A stretch of 64,000 bases of DNA. It comes from Collimonas rhizosphaerae (GTDB lineage Bacteria; Pseudomonadota; Gammaproteobacteria; Burkholderiales; Burkholderiaceae_D). This document shows, one piece after another, positions 44,801 to 53,493 of this stretch. The notes under the pieces are model-generated. The model made no database searches, was not told the origin of the DNA, and saw only the letters and a program-made list of their open reading frames with translations. Numbering within the stretch: the stretch's first letter is position 1; each line of letters opens with the position of its first letter. The stretch spans positions 15,953-79,952 of the forward strand of contig NZ_JBANDC010000023.1 of the NCBI RefSeq assembly GCF_038896935.1. The letters run 5' to 3'. The translations under genes were made by a program, and so were the position numbers.

Positions 44801-45041
44801 GACCTCGTTCGCTTTCATCCTGGGCGTGTTGCCGCTGGCGATCAAGACCGGCGCCGGTTCAGGCAGCCAACGCGCAATCGGTACCGGCGTGATGGGCGGC
44901 ATGATCACAGCGACGGCCTTGGCGGTATTCCTGGTGCCAGTGTTCTTCGTGGTGGTGCGCAAACTATTCAAAGGCAGCGAACGCCAACGCAAGCTGCATG
45001 CGGCCAATCAGAAAATAGATGTGGAGAATCAGCATGTTTAA
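41889..45041 (+). CDS. acrB: RND multidrug efflux transporter (AcrB/MexB-like, HAE1 family)
   Basis: This 1050-residue inner-membrane drug/proton antiporter is the standard length. It begins MGKFFIDRPVFAWVLAIFIL with AAGGAG upstream. The proton-relay Asp pair is in GILIDDAIVVVENVERIM and the relay Lys in LSAKNAILIIEFAKDLQAQG. Twelve membrane segments and two large periplasmic loops with internal repeats are seen (ITVTFSPETNADLAAVDVQN in the first). A His-rich cytoplasmic stretch (AGHHHEKKGFFGWF) lies mid-protein as in its relatives. It expels dyes, detergents and antibiotics. The final codons overlap the start of the channel gene by eight bases. Confidence 0.97.
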   Translation: MGKFFIDRPVFAWVLAIFILLGGALAITQLPVAQYPSIAPPTIVVNATYPGATAQTLDDSVTSLIEQEMNGADGLQYIESQSQANGTVAITVTFSPETNADLAAVDVQNRLKRVEARLPAAVTQQGVQVTKSRSNFLMFIGLSSSDGKLDPIALGDYLSRNVLNEIKRVPGVGQAQLFGTERAMRIWIDPAKLVGLNLTPGDVTTAITAQNALVAGGTIGDLPSPGTQQISATVVVTGQLNTVEQFGNIQLRANADGSVVRLRDVARIEIGGQSYATAGRLDGKPTSFVGVQLSPTANALGTATAVHAKMAELSKYFPPGVTYTIPYDTSKFVKISIEEVVKTLVEAIILVFLVMYLFLQNIRYTLIPTVVVPVALMGTFATLLLFGFSINVLTMFGMVLAIGILIDDAIVVVENVERIMSEEGLSPRDATRKAMGQITGALIGITLVLIAVFIPMAFFSGAVGAIYRQFSLSMVASMVFSVLMAFTLTPALCATILKPVEAGHHHEKKGFFGWFNRKFNATTNGYQGVIAKMLTKTGRYLLIYGAILIGVGLLYARLPASFLPAEDQGYIITNVQLPSGASSNRTLEVIKTIEDYYSKLPGVAHVVAITGFSFSGNGQNAGLVFTPLKDWSERGPDQSADAIAGKAFGVFTQIKDAIVYPLNPPPIPELGNATGFTFRLQDRSGQGHAALTAARNQMLGMASQSKILAGVRPEGLEDAPQLQLDIDRDKANALGVSFNAINSALSTALGSSYVNDFPNQGRQQRVIVQADAPQRLQPEDLARLYVKNTQGTMVPFSSFTSSHWTNGPVQLTRYNGYPAMKISGGASPGHSTGEAMDEMEALTAKLPPGFGFEWTGQSLEEKTSGSQAPMLYALSLLAVFLVLAALYESTSIPLAVMLVVPLGILGALLGVTLRGMPNDVYFKVGMITVVGLSAKNAILIIEFAKDLQAQGKGLIEATLEAVHLRFRPILMTSFAFILGVLPLAIKTGAGSGSQRAIGTGVMGGMITATALAVFLVPVFFVVVRKLFKGSERQRKLHAANQKIDVENQHV

Positions 45042-46479
45042 TATGGCAATTACGGCGTACTTACCCAAGCAACTGACCGGCGCCCTGCTCTTGGCAGGGG
45101 TCCTCTCGGGTTGCACCATGGCGCCGACCTACGTACGGCCGGAAGCGCCGGTGGCCGGCAGCTATCCGGCTGCCGCCGACGGCCAGGCGCAGCTGGATGC
45201 GGCGGCGCTCGGCTGGCGCCAGTTTTTCCCGGACCAGCGGCTGCAAGCGCTGATCGCCTCGGCGCTTGAAAACAACCGTGACCTGCGCACTGCTGCCTTG
45301 AACATCGAGCAGGCGCGCGCGCAGTACGACATCACGGCGGCCGACGCCTTGCCCAACTTCGACGGCAATTTCAGCCGCACCCGCGGCCGTACCGCCACGT
45401 ACCAGCTGGTGCCGGGCCAGAACGCGGTTGGCACCGCTTACCAGGTCGGCTTGAACATGACCTCGTTCGAGCTGGACTTTTTCGGCCGCGTGCGCAGCTT
45501 GAAAGATGCCGCCCTGGCGAGCTACCTGGCGACCGAAGAAGCACGCCAGGCGGCGCAGATCAGCCTGATCTCGCAAGTTGCCCAGGCTTACCTGACCGAG
45601 CAGTCGTATGCCGAGCAGCAAAGGCTGGCGCAGCAGACCCTGGACAGCCGCCTGGACGACTACAAGCTGGACAAGATGCGTTTTGATGTCGGCGCCTCGT
45701 CGGAACTCGACCTGCGCAACTCCGAAACGCTGGTGCAGTCTGCCCGCGTATCGCTGGCGACGCTGGTGCGCCAGCGCGGCCAGGCCACCAACGCCTTGGT
45801 TCTGCTGGTCGGCAAGCCGTTAGGCGACCTGCCCGCGCCGCAATCGCTGTCGGATGAGCAAATCGTCACCGAGATCCCGGCCGGCCTGCCTTCCGATCTG
45901 TTGAACCGCCGTCCCGATATCCGTGAAGCGGAGCAGCAGCTGCGTTCCGCCAACGCCAATATCGGTGCAGCGCGCGCCGCCTTCTTCCCGACCATCTCGC
46001 TGACGGCGGGAATCGGCAATGCGAGCACATCGCTGGGCAGCCTGTTCTCGGCCGGCAGCCGCACCTGGTCGTTCGTGCCGCAGCTGACGCTGCCGATTTT
46101 CGAGGGCGGCCGCAACCGCGCCAACCTGTCGCTGAGCGAGATCCGCAAGAACCTGGCGATTGCCAGCTACGAGAAAACCATCCAGAGCGCATTCCGGGAA
46201 GTTGCCGATGCACTGGTTGCCCGTGGCACGCTGGAAGAACAGCTGGCAGCCCAGGATGCCTTCCTCAAGGCGCAGGAACAGCGGGTGAAGTTGACCGAAC
46301 TGCGCTACAAGAACGGCATCGCCAGTTCGACCGACCGCCTGAATGCGCAGCGTGACCTGTTCTCGGCGCAGCAGTCCCTGATCCAGACGCGGCAGCTGCG
46401 CCTGAACAATGCGATCGACCTGTACCGGTCGCTGGGTGGCGGTTTGAATGAAAATACCGTGGTGGCGGCGACGAAATAA
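45034..46479 (+). CDS. oprM: RND efflux outer-membrane lipoprotein channel (OprM/NodT family)
   Basis: This 481-residue lipoprotein starts ATG at 45034, overlapping acrB by eight bases with GGAG upstream. Lipobox LSGC gives Cys27, then TMAPTYVRPEAPVAGSYPA, the usual NodT-family opening. The channel repeats include FFPDQRLQALIASALENNRD, LNIEQARAQYDITAADALPN and GIASSTDRLNAQRDLFSAQQ. It completes the tripartite pump with AcrA and AcrB. A perfect terminator follows 22 bases after the stop, closing the operon. Confidence 0.94.
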   Translation: MFNMAITAYLPKQLTGALLLAGVLSGCTMAPTYVRPEAPVAGSYPAAADGQAQLDAAALGWRQFFPDQRLQALIASALENNRDLRTAALNIEQARAQYDITAADALPNFDGNFSRTRGRTATYQLVPGQNAVGTAYQVGLNMTSFELDFFGRVRSLKDAALASYLATEEARQAAQISLISQVAQAYLTEQSYAEQQRLAQQTLDSRLDDYKLDKMRFDVGASSELDLRNSETLVQSARVSLATLVRQRGQATNALVLLVGKPLGDLPAPQSLSDEQIVTEIPAGLPSDLLNRRPDIREAEQQLRSANANIGAARAAFFPTISLTAGIGNASTSLGSLFSAGSRTWSFVPQLTLPIFEGGRNRANLSLSEIRKNLAIASYEKTIQSAFREVADALVARGTLEEQLAAQDAFLKAQEQRVKLTELRYKNGIASSTDRLNAQRDLFSAQQSLIQTRQLRLNNAIDLYRSLGGGLNENTVVAATK

Positions 46480-46501
46480 CCGTCCTGGGCTTGAGTCCTG
46501 C

Positions 46502-46531
46502 AAAACGCCGCACTTGTGCGGCGTTTTTTTT
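46502..46531 (+). terminator. Terminator of acrAB-oprM
   Basis: The stem AACGCCGCAC (46504-46513) pairs perfectly with GTGCGGCGTT (46516-46525), with a run of eight T residues. Confidence 0.93.
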
Positions 46532-46580
46532 ACCATTACAGTTTGTCTCTGCCCCCAATATGGATTGAAATACATTCCCC

Positions 46581-47606
46581 ATGAAGAAAACCATCATCCT
46601 GACCGGAGCCACCGGATATATTGGCTCTCATACCTGGTGCGCCCTGCTTGAGGCCGGGTATGACGTGATCGGCCTGGATAATTTCTGCAACAGCAGCATG
46701 GAAGTGATTGGACGCATTTCTGCGATTACCCAGTCAACACTGAATTTTATTGAAGGCGACGTACGGGATGCATCCCTGCTCGACTCCATTTTCCAGCAGC
46801 ATAAAATCGACGCAGCCATTCATTTTGCCGCACTGAAGGCAGTGGGAGAATCGGTAGAAAAGCCATTGACCTACTACGACACCAATTTGAACGGCTTGTT
46901 GAATTTATGTTCGGTGATGGCACGGCATAGCGTAAAAACCCTGGTATTCAGCTCATCGGCCACGGTCTACGGCGATCCCGATTCAGTACCGATCAAAGAG
47001 GACGCGCCTTTACGGACAACCAGTCCATATGGCCAGACAAAATTGATGGGCGAGCAAATCCTGCGCGATCTCGAACATTCGGATCGTGACTGGAAAATAG
47101 GATATTTGCGCTATTTCAACCCGGTCGGCGCACACAAGAGCGGGTTGATCGGTGAAAATCCGCGCGGCGTTCCAAATAATTTGATGCCTTATGTCGCGCA
47201 GGTTGCAGTGGGCAAACTGGAGAAATTACGCATATATGGCGGTGATTACCCTACCCCGGATGGCACCGGCGTGCGCGACTATATCCATGTAATGGACCTG
47301 GCGGAGGGGCATGTATCGGCGGTATCGCATCTGCTTGATGACGGTGCATCCGGCAATGGATCGTTCACCGTGAATCTTGGCGCAGGACATGGGATCAGCG
47401 TCCTTGAGGTAATTCACGCTTATGAAAAAGCATGCGGGCGCCCGATTCCCTATGAAATTGTGCCAAGACGCTCGGGTGACGTCGCCGCCTACTACGCAGA
47501 TCCGTCTTTAGCCTCGGAAATCCTCGACTGGCGGGCCACACGAGGGCTGGATGTCATATGCAGCGACTCATGGCGCTGGCAGAACATGAATCCAGACGGC
47601 ATATGA
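46581..47606 (+). CDS. galE: UDP-glucose 4-epimerase
   Basis: This 341-residue short-chain dehydrogenase-type epimerase interconverts UDP-glucose and UDP-galactose, supplying galactose for LPS. The NAD-binding motif is ILTGATGYIGSHTWCALLEA at the N-terminus. The catalytic part has VFSSSATVYGDPDSVPIKED followed by SPYGQTKLMGEQI with the Tyr-x-x-x-Lys pair. RYFNPVGAHKSGLIGENPRG and GTGVRDYIHVMDLAEGH are GalE signatures. Its base composition is AT-richer than the efflux operon before it, like the next two genes. It converges on waaL with an 11-base gap. Confidence 0.95.
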   Translation: MKKTIILTGATGYIGSHTWCALLEAGYDVIGLDNFCNSSMEVIGRISAITQSTLNFIEGDVRDASLLDSIFQQHKIDAAIHFAALKAVGESVEKPLTYYDTNLNGLLNLCSVMARHSVKTLVFSSSATVYGDPDSVPIKEDAPLRTTSPYGQTKLMGEQILRDLEHSDRDWKIGYLRYFNPVGAHKSGLIGENPRGVPNNLMPYVAQVAVGKLEKLRIYGGDYPTPDGTGVRDYIHVMDLAEGHVSAVSHLLDDGASGNGSFTVNLGAGHGISVLEVIHAYEKACGRPIPYEIVPRRSGDVAAYYADPSLASEILDWRATRGLDVICSDSWRWQNMNPDGI

Positions 47607-47617
47607 ATCCGGGCAGA

Positions 47618-48868
47618 TTAAGATAGCTGCCCCTGTTCCGCCAGGATTTTTTTACGCTTGATGATATACGTCAGGAAAAACGCAATGCTCAAGGCATAGT
47701 AAGGATAGATTTCCCACCATAAAAATATAACATCCACCAGCCCCAGGACGATAAAACCAAGACAGAGCGCTACTCCCATCCCGGCCGTATATCGAACCTC
47801 ATGGTCATCATTGCGTATATCGCGTAAAAAATAATATGCCGGCACAAAATATAATGCCAATAATGCAAACAGCCCGAATAATCCCAGCCTGGACATCATG
47901 AATAATATTTCGTTATGGGAATGCGGAAAACCTGCTGCGACCGGCGTAATGACATTTCTCTCCGACAATTCTTCCAATGCTTTCGGGAATCCTTCTACCC
48001 CGACTCCGAAAATCGGGTGTTCTGTAAACAGCACCCAGGATCCTCGCCATAGCTGAAGACGGATGCCGAGAGAAGTGTCGACATTTTCTCCCCCGGAATA
48101 CTGGGTCATATCGCTTTCGGCAACAGATACTCGCTCTTTGACAATTTGACCGTAGTGGGCGACGGCGCCAATTAATATTATAAAAAAAACTACGACAGAT
48201 AATTTATAACTGGTGCGGATGTTTTTGGTTACCAGGCAGGCAAGCGCAATAAAAACCGGTATCGTCAGCCAGACCCCGCGTGATTGCGATAAATAGGCGA
48301 CATACAAACTGGTACAAAGCGCTGCAATTTTGAATAATATGGCCAACTTATTGCCAGGCTTGTTCCACGCGATCGAAAATACCGAGAATACCCCCAGCAA
48401 CAGGGCCATTTCGGAAAAAATGATGATGGGAATGAAATCTGTTCCATAACGCGTGGCTCCGCCGTCCGTAAGGATATAGATTTTGACAACCGCCAGAAAT
48501 GCGCCTATGACCAGGGCCCATTGCACATGTTTCATGTACCTGATCGGCAAGAACGAGAGAATCCAGAAAATCAAGGCAAACACCGCAAGCCGAAGTAGCG
48601 GGTCATAAGTCCTGCCCGCGAAGTGACCGGATGCAAGCTGGTTAGCAAATACCGCAACCAAAGGAGCGCACATTGCCAGGCAAAGCGGCCAATAGCCTTT
48701 CATCACCTGGCCAAATGATTTATCGTCCGGATATCTTCTGGAGGCAAGAAAAATCAGGCTGCACAATAACAATAAGGCAAAAAGCACACCGGCCGCACGA
48801 TCTACAACCAATGCCAATGTATAAAAAGCTATGACGATGGAAGCAATCAACAATTTCACGTAACGCAA
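47618..48868 (-). CDS. waaL: O-antigen ligase / polymerase family membrane protein
   Basis: This 416-residue protein has about ten hydrophobic segments and a large periplasmic loop. It contains the Wzy_C block, with RLQLWRGSWVLFTEHPIFGV and GFPHSHNEILFMMSRLGLFG and a conserved His. Family members join O-antigen or another polysaccharide to lipid A-core in the periplasm. GGAGA is six bases before TTG at 48868, making this TTG the start. Context with galE and a GT8 transferase supports LPS core assembly. Being AT-rich it may be of foreign origin. A Wzy polymerase or protein O-oligosaccharyltransferase cannot be fully excluded. Confidence 0.83.
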   Translation of the reverse strand: MRYVKLLIASIVIAFYTLALVVDRAAGVLFALLLLCSLIFLASRRYPDDKSFGQVMKGYWPLCLAMCAPLVAVFANQLASGHFAGRTYDPLLRLAVFALIFWILSFLPIRYMKHVQWALVIGAFLAVVKIYILTDGGATRYGTDFIPIIIFSEMALLLGVFSVFSIAWNKPGNKLAILFKIAALCTSLYVAYLSQSRGVWLTIPVFIALACLVTKNIRTSYKLSVVVFFIILIGAVAHYGQIVKERVSVAESDMTQYSGGENVDTSLGIRLQLWRGSWVLFTEHPIFGVGVEGFPKALEELSERNVITPVAAGFPHSHNEILFMMSRLGLFGLFALLALYFVPAYYFLRDIRNDDHEVRYTAGMGVALCLGFIVLGLVDVIFLWWEIYPYYALSIAFFLTYIIKRKKILAEQGQLS

Positions 48869-49016
48869 GTATTTCTCCGATTTGCAAATGTTATAGCGCT
48901 TAGAAATAAATACATCGCCATATTATTCCGACAACTGAAATTTAGACCCGGTTTCAAATTAATGCTATTTTAGTTTCCTAAAAACACGCATGAAGGCACA
49001 AACAGGATATTTATGG

Positions 49017-50015
49017 TCAAGTGTATTTTTTTACATTATTCATGAATCTTAGCCATAAATATTTCGCATGCCATCCGATTCCCTCAACGATCCTGTGCTG
49101 CTTGATCAGGAATTTCGAAAACAACTTTAATTCCCTGACACTTTTCGGAGGGTCCAGCGGCATGTCGGCCCAGGAAGACATTGACTGGTATTCGACGAAT
49201 ATCGACCTGGCTTCATGCAGGCACCAGGATTGCCAAGGCTTTACCGGGCCTGTGAAATGCATGAACACAAACGGCTTCGTCACATTCAGGCGTGTGCCGC
49301 CCTTGCTGAGAAAATCCACCAGGTGATAGCGGTAATTCCATTTGTCATCAATGTATTTTGCACGTCCATTGAGTACGGCATTCAACGCATCCTGGTCGGC
49401 GAAACGCAATTCTTGGGTTGAAAGAACCGTGAGCGCCTTGTTTTGCGTATCGTTCGCCACCCAATTATTGACGTCAATGTACATTACGCCAGCATTGAAA
49501 TATTCATGATGCTGCAGATGTAATGCCGCAACCTGCGTCTTTACCGTAGTTTCAAGCTCATCGTGTACAACTGCGGCAATGCAGTCGTTCATTTCAATCG
49601 GCAATAACTCGTCAATTTTCCCCATGCACAGGATGTCTGCGTCAAGATACAGGACCTTGCCGGCGATCCCTTGCATTAAATTGGGGATCAATATCCGGAT
49701 AAATGTGCCAAGCGGGTGTTGCGAAAAACAAGGAAATTGAGAGAATTCAGACAATATATCCGTGTGCAGGATATGAATTATTATGGAAATATTGTGGCTG
49801 GCTTCCAATTCCTGCAACCGGCGCCGGCTGTCATCGGTAATCGAAAAAGCAAACACATGGAAAATAAAAACCACATCAGGATTGTTTTTAACAATAGAGG
49901 TAATATTGACGCCCATGCCTCGAAAATAATTAGTATCAACACCGAAGGCCACGTGCACAGCATTGGGGTTGAGAACATTATCTGAAGCAGAGTTACAAGA
50001 TGTGTTGATACTCAA
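49017..50015 (-). CDS. Glycosyltransferase family 8 (LPS core WaaJ/RfaJ-like)
   Basis: This 332-residue retaining glycosyltransferase has VHVAFGVDTNYFRGMGVNIT near the N-terminus, the DxD site KVLYLDADILCMGKIDELLP, EYFNAGVMYIDVNNW and a C-terminal HFTGPVKPWQSWCLHEARS. These are the family 8 blocks of LPS glucosyl/galactosyltransferases. The start is unclear: TTG at 50015 with AAGGA six bases before is preferred, TTG at 50021 is the alternative. The gene is AT-rich and the donor sugar is not readable; galE nearby makes UDP-galactose plausible. Confidence 0.85.
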   Translation of the reverse strand: MSINTSCNSASDNVLNPNAVHVAFGVDTNYFRGMGVNITSIVKNNPDVVFIFHVFAFSITDDSRRRLQELEASHNISIIIHILHTDILSEFSQFPCFSQHPLGTFIRILIPNLMQGIAGKVLYLDADILCMGKIDELLPIEMNDCIAAVVHDELETTVKTQVAALHLQHHEYFNAGVMYIDVNNWVANDTQNKALTVLSTQELRFADQDALNAVLNGRAKYIDDKWNYRYHLVDFLSKGGTRLNVTKPFVFMHFTGPVKPWQSWCLHEARSIFVEYQSMSSWADMPLDPPKSVRELKLFSKFLIKQHRIVEGIGWHAKYLWLRFMNNVKKYT

Positions 50016-50306
50016 TTGCAATCCTTACTGACTTATAATATATGCATCATCAAGCTTCAAGGATAGAAACTCAATCGAGCGGAATTTGTAAAAAAGCACA
50101 TGTCGGAACGCAAGCTCTTGAGGCCGCTTTTTTTGCGAAATAGCGAAGGATAGCAAACTTGGGTTCCTCATGTCATTAAAACCCCCTATATAAATCAATA
50201 ACTTACAAATCGGTACAAACCCTTACAAATCCGATTGCTTTTCCAAAATTTGAGCTGGTTCAAGGTTGCACAGTTCCGATTTGCCCGGAAAAATCCTGCC
50301 GTTCCC
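50016..50306. other. AT-rich intergenic region
   Basis: There is no gene in these 291 bases. CTTACAAATC occurs twice with near-identical flanks (about 50203 and 50224), each followed by a CG or CCG and then A/T. The upstream promoter of the GT8 gene should lie here. Confidence 0.4.
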
Positions 50307-51053
50307 CTACCAGAGCAACCCCAGCCATTCGTGCAACGCATATCCGCTGTAACGCATGCCTTCGCCAGACGGCAAGAAACTTAGCAGGGTAAACCGGTCC
50401 CGGCTGAGGAATACTGTTGGAGCAGCAACCACCTGCAGCCCCGTTTGAGCGAACAACAATTGCGCGCGGGGCATGTGCACGGCATCAGTCACCAGAATGA
50501 TCTTTTGGACTTTCGCTTGCCGTAAAATCTGAGCGGAGAATTTTGCATTTTGCTTGGTGTCGTCAGATGCCTCTTCAAGCCATTTGACCGGCGTCGCAAA
50601 ATCGTCCCTCAGGCTTTTTGCCATGACGGCCGCCTCCGATATCCTGGAACCGTCAGGCGTGCCGCCCGACAGCAGTATCGGCAGCCCGGTCCGGCGCTGC
50701 AATTTGGCGCCGTAGCGCAAGCGCGCCAAGGTCCAATAATTTGGCGTATCGCCGCCGTCGTATTCCGGCGCATTTGCCAGCCTGCCTCCACCCAATATGA
50801 CGATGGCTTGCGCGCCGTCGGCTGCGCCCGCCGCCAGCGGCAGAGCGCGCTGCTCCAGCGGCGCCACCAGCAACAAAGCCCCGGCCTTGCTGCTGAGCAC
50901 TACCAGCAGCAGCAATGACCCCAGGCTGAGCGCCATGCCGATGCGCGGGAAAACGCGCCGCAGCAGCATGCCCGCAATACACAGCAAGATCAGGTTGGTT
51001 GGCAGGAGCAGCAGCGCGCTGACCACTTTGGTGACGATAAAAGATGCATGCAT
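50307..51053 (-). CDS. YdcF/ElyC-family DUF218 membrane protein
   Basis: This 248-residue protein has two N-terminal membrane helices (VVSALLLLPTNLILLCIAGM and MALSLGSLLLLVVLSS). A DUF218 domain follows, with AQAIVILGGGRLANAPEY, LPILLSGGTPDGSRISEAAV, EEASDDTKQNAKFSAQILR and IILVTDAVHMPRAQLLFAQT. ElyC-type proteins affect cell-wall and enterobacterial common antigen balance in E. coli. It lies 15 bases after waaA on the same strand and is likely co-transcribed. Confidence 0.88.
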   Translation of the reverse strand: MHASFIVTKVVSALLLLPTNLILLCIAGMLLRRVFPRIGMALSLGSLLLLVVLSSKAGALLLVAPLEQRALPLAAGAADGAQAIVILGGGRLANAPEYDGGDTPNYWTLARLRYGAKLQRRTGLPILLSGGTPDGSRISEAAVMAKSLRDDFATPVKWLEEASDDTKQNAKFSAQILRQAKVQKIILVTDAVHMPRAQLLFAQTGLQVVAAPTVFLSRDRFTLLSFLPSGEGMRYSGYALHEWLGLLW

Positions 51054-51068
51054 GGTTGACAGGCAAGG

Positions 51069-52391
51069 TCAGATAAACGGCGCCAGCAAGGCCATGGTGC
51101 GCGCGGTGGCGCCTCGATGCAGCTGCGCGAAATGGATGGCTTGCTCGCCCATCGCCTGGCGTTGCGGGCCGGCCTGCAACAGTTGCAGGGCGGTGTCCAG
51201 CATCTGGCCGACGTCGCTCACCCGTTGCGCTGCGCCGGCCGCAATGGCTTGTTCGGTGATGTCTGAAAAATTGAAAGTATGGGGTCCGATCAAGACCGGC
51301 TTGCCGACTGCAAATGCCTCGATCAGGTTTTGCCCGCCCATCGGCAGCAGGCTGCCGCCGATGAACGCCACGTCGCAAGCGGCGTAATAGGCGAACATTT
51401 CTCCCATCGAATCGCCGACCAGCACCTTCACCTGCGGCGGCACCGGCTGCCCGCCGAGGCGGGTGCGGCGCAGCGGCGGCAAGCCCTTCGCTGTGGCCAT
51501 GGCGGCCACTTCGTCGAAACGCTGCGGATGGCGCGGGACAATGATGGTCAGCAAATTGGCGTAGGCAGTGTCCTGGCTGCGCTTGAACAAGGCTTCCAGG
51601 ATCAGTTCCTCTTCACCGTCGCGCGTGCTGGCGCACAGCAGCACCGGGCGGCTGCCGATCTGCTCCCGCATTGCGGCGCCGACCGCCAGCAAGGCCGGAG
51701 CCGGCGTGACGTCGAATTTCAGGTTGCCGGTCACCTGTACATTGTCGCCACCGAGTTGCCGCAAGCGTGCAGCATCCGCTTCGGTCTGCGCGCCGACACA
51801 AGACATGCCGCTGGCAGCTTCGGTCATCAAGGTGGAAAAACGCTTGCCGCGACGCAGGGAGCGCTCCGACAGGCGCGCGTTGGCCAGCACCACCGGCACC
51901 TTGCGGCGCCCGCACTGGACGATCAGGTTCGGCCACACTTCAGTTTCCATCAGCACGCACAATACCGGTGAAAAATGGCGCAGGAAGCGGCCGGCCATCC
52001 AGCCGGTATCGTAAGGAAGAAAACATTGCAGCACGCGCGGCGATTTGCCGAACAAGGCTTGTCCCGTGGCGCGGCCGGTCGCGGTCATGTGCGTCAGCAG
52101 GACCGCGTGTTCCGGATAGGCATCGAGCAGCGCCGCTATCAAGGGTTCGGCAGCGCGCGTTTCACCTACCGAAACCGCATGCACCCAAAGAAATTTGCGC
52201 GACGCCGGCGCCGGCGCGATGGGCGGGTAAAAGCCGATGCGCTCCGCCACATGCTGGCGGTAGCCGGGCTCCTTGCCGCCGCGGCGCCACAAACGCAGCA
52301 ATACCAGGGGCATCGCCAGCCACCATACCGCGGAATACAACAGACGAATGCGCCAGGCCCGCCCCGCATCAAAACCCGATGCAGCCTTCAT
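51069..52391 (-). CDS. waaA: 3-deoxy-D-manno-octulosonic acid (Kdo) transferase
   Basis: This 440-residue GT30 enzyme attaches Kdo to lipid IVA at the inner membrane. It starts MKAASGFDAGRAWRIRLLYS with one membrane anchor, then KFLWVHAVSVGETRAAEPLI, VLLTHMTATGRATGQ, CVLMETEVWPNLI and QVTGNLKFDV. The C-terminal half has SRPVLLCASTRDGEEELILE, IVPRHPQRFDEVAAM and AFIGGSLLPMGGQNLIEAFA. The ATG overlaps the kdoO stop by four bases, so the two are translationally coupled. The frame stays open far upstream through kdoO antisense to its frame, which is not protein-like. Confidence 0.96.
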   Translation of the reverse strand: MKAASGFDAGRAWRIRLLYSAVWWLAMPLVLLRLWRRGGKEPGYRQHVAERIGFYPPIAPAPASRKFLWVHAVSVGETRAAEPLIAALLDAYPEHAVLLTHMTATGRATGQALFGKSPRVLQCFLPYDTGWMAGRFLRHFSPVLCVLMETEVWPNLIVQCGRRKVPVVLANARLSERSLRRGKRFSTLMTEAASGMSCVGAQTEADAARLRQLGGDNVQVTGNLKFDVTPAPALLAVGAAMREQIGSRPVLLCASTRDGEEELILEALFKRSQDTAYANLLTIIVPRHPQRFDEVAAMATAKGLPPLRRTRLGGQPVPPQVKVLVGDSMGEMFAYYAACDVAFIGGSLLPMGGQNLIEAFAVGKPVLIGPHTFNFSDITEQAIAAGAAQRVSDVGQMLDTALQLLQAGPQRQAMGEQAIHFAQLHRGATARTMALLAPFI

Positions 52392-53269
52392 TCGGTCAGC
52401 GCACGGCCGGTCAGGCGGCGCAGGATCGCCAGCGGGCTGGCGCCGGGATCGTATTGCTTGGCTGCCGGCAGGTGCAAGGTCTGCTCCATCATGTATTGGC
52501 CAGCCATCACCGCATGCGGCGTCTGGTCGGAAAAACATACCCATACCGAGCCCGCGGCAAACGGCTGCGTCACCTGCGGGCCGTCTTTCTGATAGGCCGG
52601 ATCCGACTTCATGGCGTCATGCAGCTGCAGCATCAGGTGATCGTATTCGCTGCGCAGCGACTTGGTGACATGCAAGGCATGCAACGCCTGCGCTTGCCAG
52701 CGCGAATAAGCTTTTACCCTGGGCAAAAAGCGTTGCGCCACATCTTCAAAAGGTTCGCCGACACGCCATATGCGCGGCACGCCGTCCGGATTGACGTTGG
52801 CGAATACGCGCAAGATGCGCTCACCGTAATTAGGGCGCGACGGAAAAGCATCGACGTGCAAGCGGCGGTCATCGGCACGCCACGACTGTGCGCGGGTTTC
52901 CACCTGCATCGGCCGATAGCTGGTGGGCGCCATGCGCAATTCGCTGCGGCTGTCGGCGTAGGCCGGAAGCAAAGAGTGGATCAGCTGCTGCGCTTGCGCC
53001 CGGAAACGTCCGATCATGCTGGCCAACGCCTCTTGATCGGCAGCGTCGCCCAGCGCTCCCTTCAGCTTGCCGTTGGCGTCCAGGCTGATATTGCGGCTCT
53101 TGGGATCGCGGATCGCCGGCGTCAGGAAGCGCCGTTCGTCGGCCGTGAAGCTGAAGCTGAGATGCGGGAAATACAGGACTTTTCCGGCCTCAAGCGCGGA
53201 AATCCAGGCCGAGTTCGGGGTGCTGACCTGCCAGTCGGCAATGTCGATTTCGAGAATTTGTTGTTCCAT
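52388..53269 (-). CDS. kdoO: Kdo hydroxylase (Fe(II)/2-oxoglutarate-dependent)
   Basis: This 293-residue dioxygenase starts MEQQILEIDIADWQ at 53269. The iron-binding facial triad can be read as His138-x-Asp140 in RLHVDAFPSRPN and His252 in SDQTPHAVMAGQYMMEQT. RILRVFANVNPDGVPRIWRV follows the HxD motif. The protein resembles KdoO of Burkholderia ambifaria and Yersinia pestis, which converts the outer Kdo of lipid A to Ko. Coupling to waaA by a four-base overlap supports this. Product in this organism is not proven. Confidence 0.9.
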   Translation of the reverse strand: MEQQILEIDIADWQVSTPNSAWISALEAGKVLYFPHLSFSFTADERRFLTPAIRDPKSRNISLDANGKLKGALGDAADQEALASMIGRFRAQAQQLIHSLLPAYADSRSELRMAPTSYRPMQVETRAQSWRADDRRLHVDAFPSRPNYGERILRVFANVNPDGVPRIWRVGEPFEDVAQRFLPRVKAYSRWQAQALHALHVTKSLRSEYDHLMLQLHDAMKSDPAYQKDGPQVTQPFAAGSVWVCFSDQTPHAVMAGQYMMEQTLHLPAAKQYDPGASPLAILRRLTGRALTE

Positions 53270-53412
53270 GGCCGTATTATGCCGTGTTGCCATGGCGGCG
53301 TGAACTGCAGGCTTGCCTGACTTTCCTTGGAATTATCAATTAAATAACAGGCGAGGTATCCGGCCAGGTGAAGAATTTGCGCGGGCAGCGGAGCCGCAAC
53401 ATTTTCCTTCTG

Positions 53413-53439
53413 TTGGCAAACAATAATCCATCCTATAAT
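53413..53439 (+). promoter_or_regulatory. Possible promoter of the fdn-sel operon
   Basis: A perfect -10 TATAAT stands at 53434-53439, with TTGGCA at 53413-53418, but the spacer is only 15 bases. It lies about 55 bases before the fdnG start. No FNR-type TTGAT-N4-ATCAA box was seen. Confidence 0.3.
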
Positions 53440-53493
53440 AAAACTGCATGCTCCGACGCGATTTGGCATTAATGCACAAAGAGAGGTCTACCC

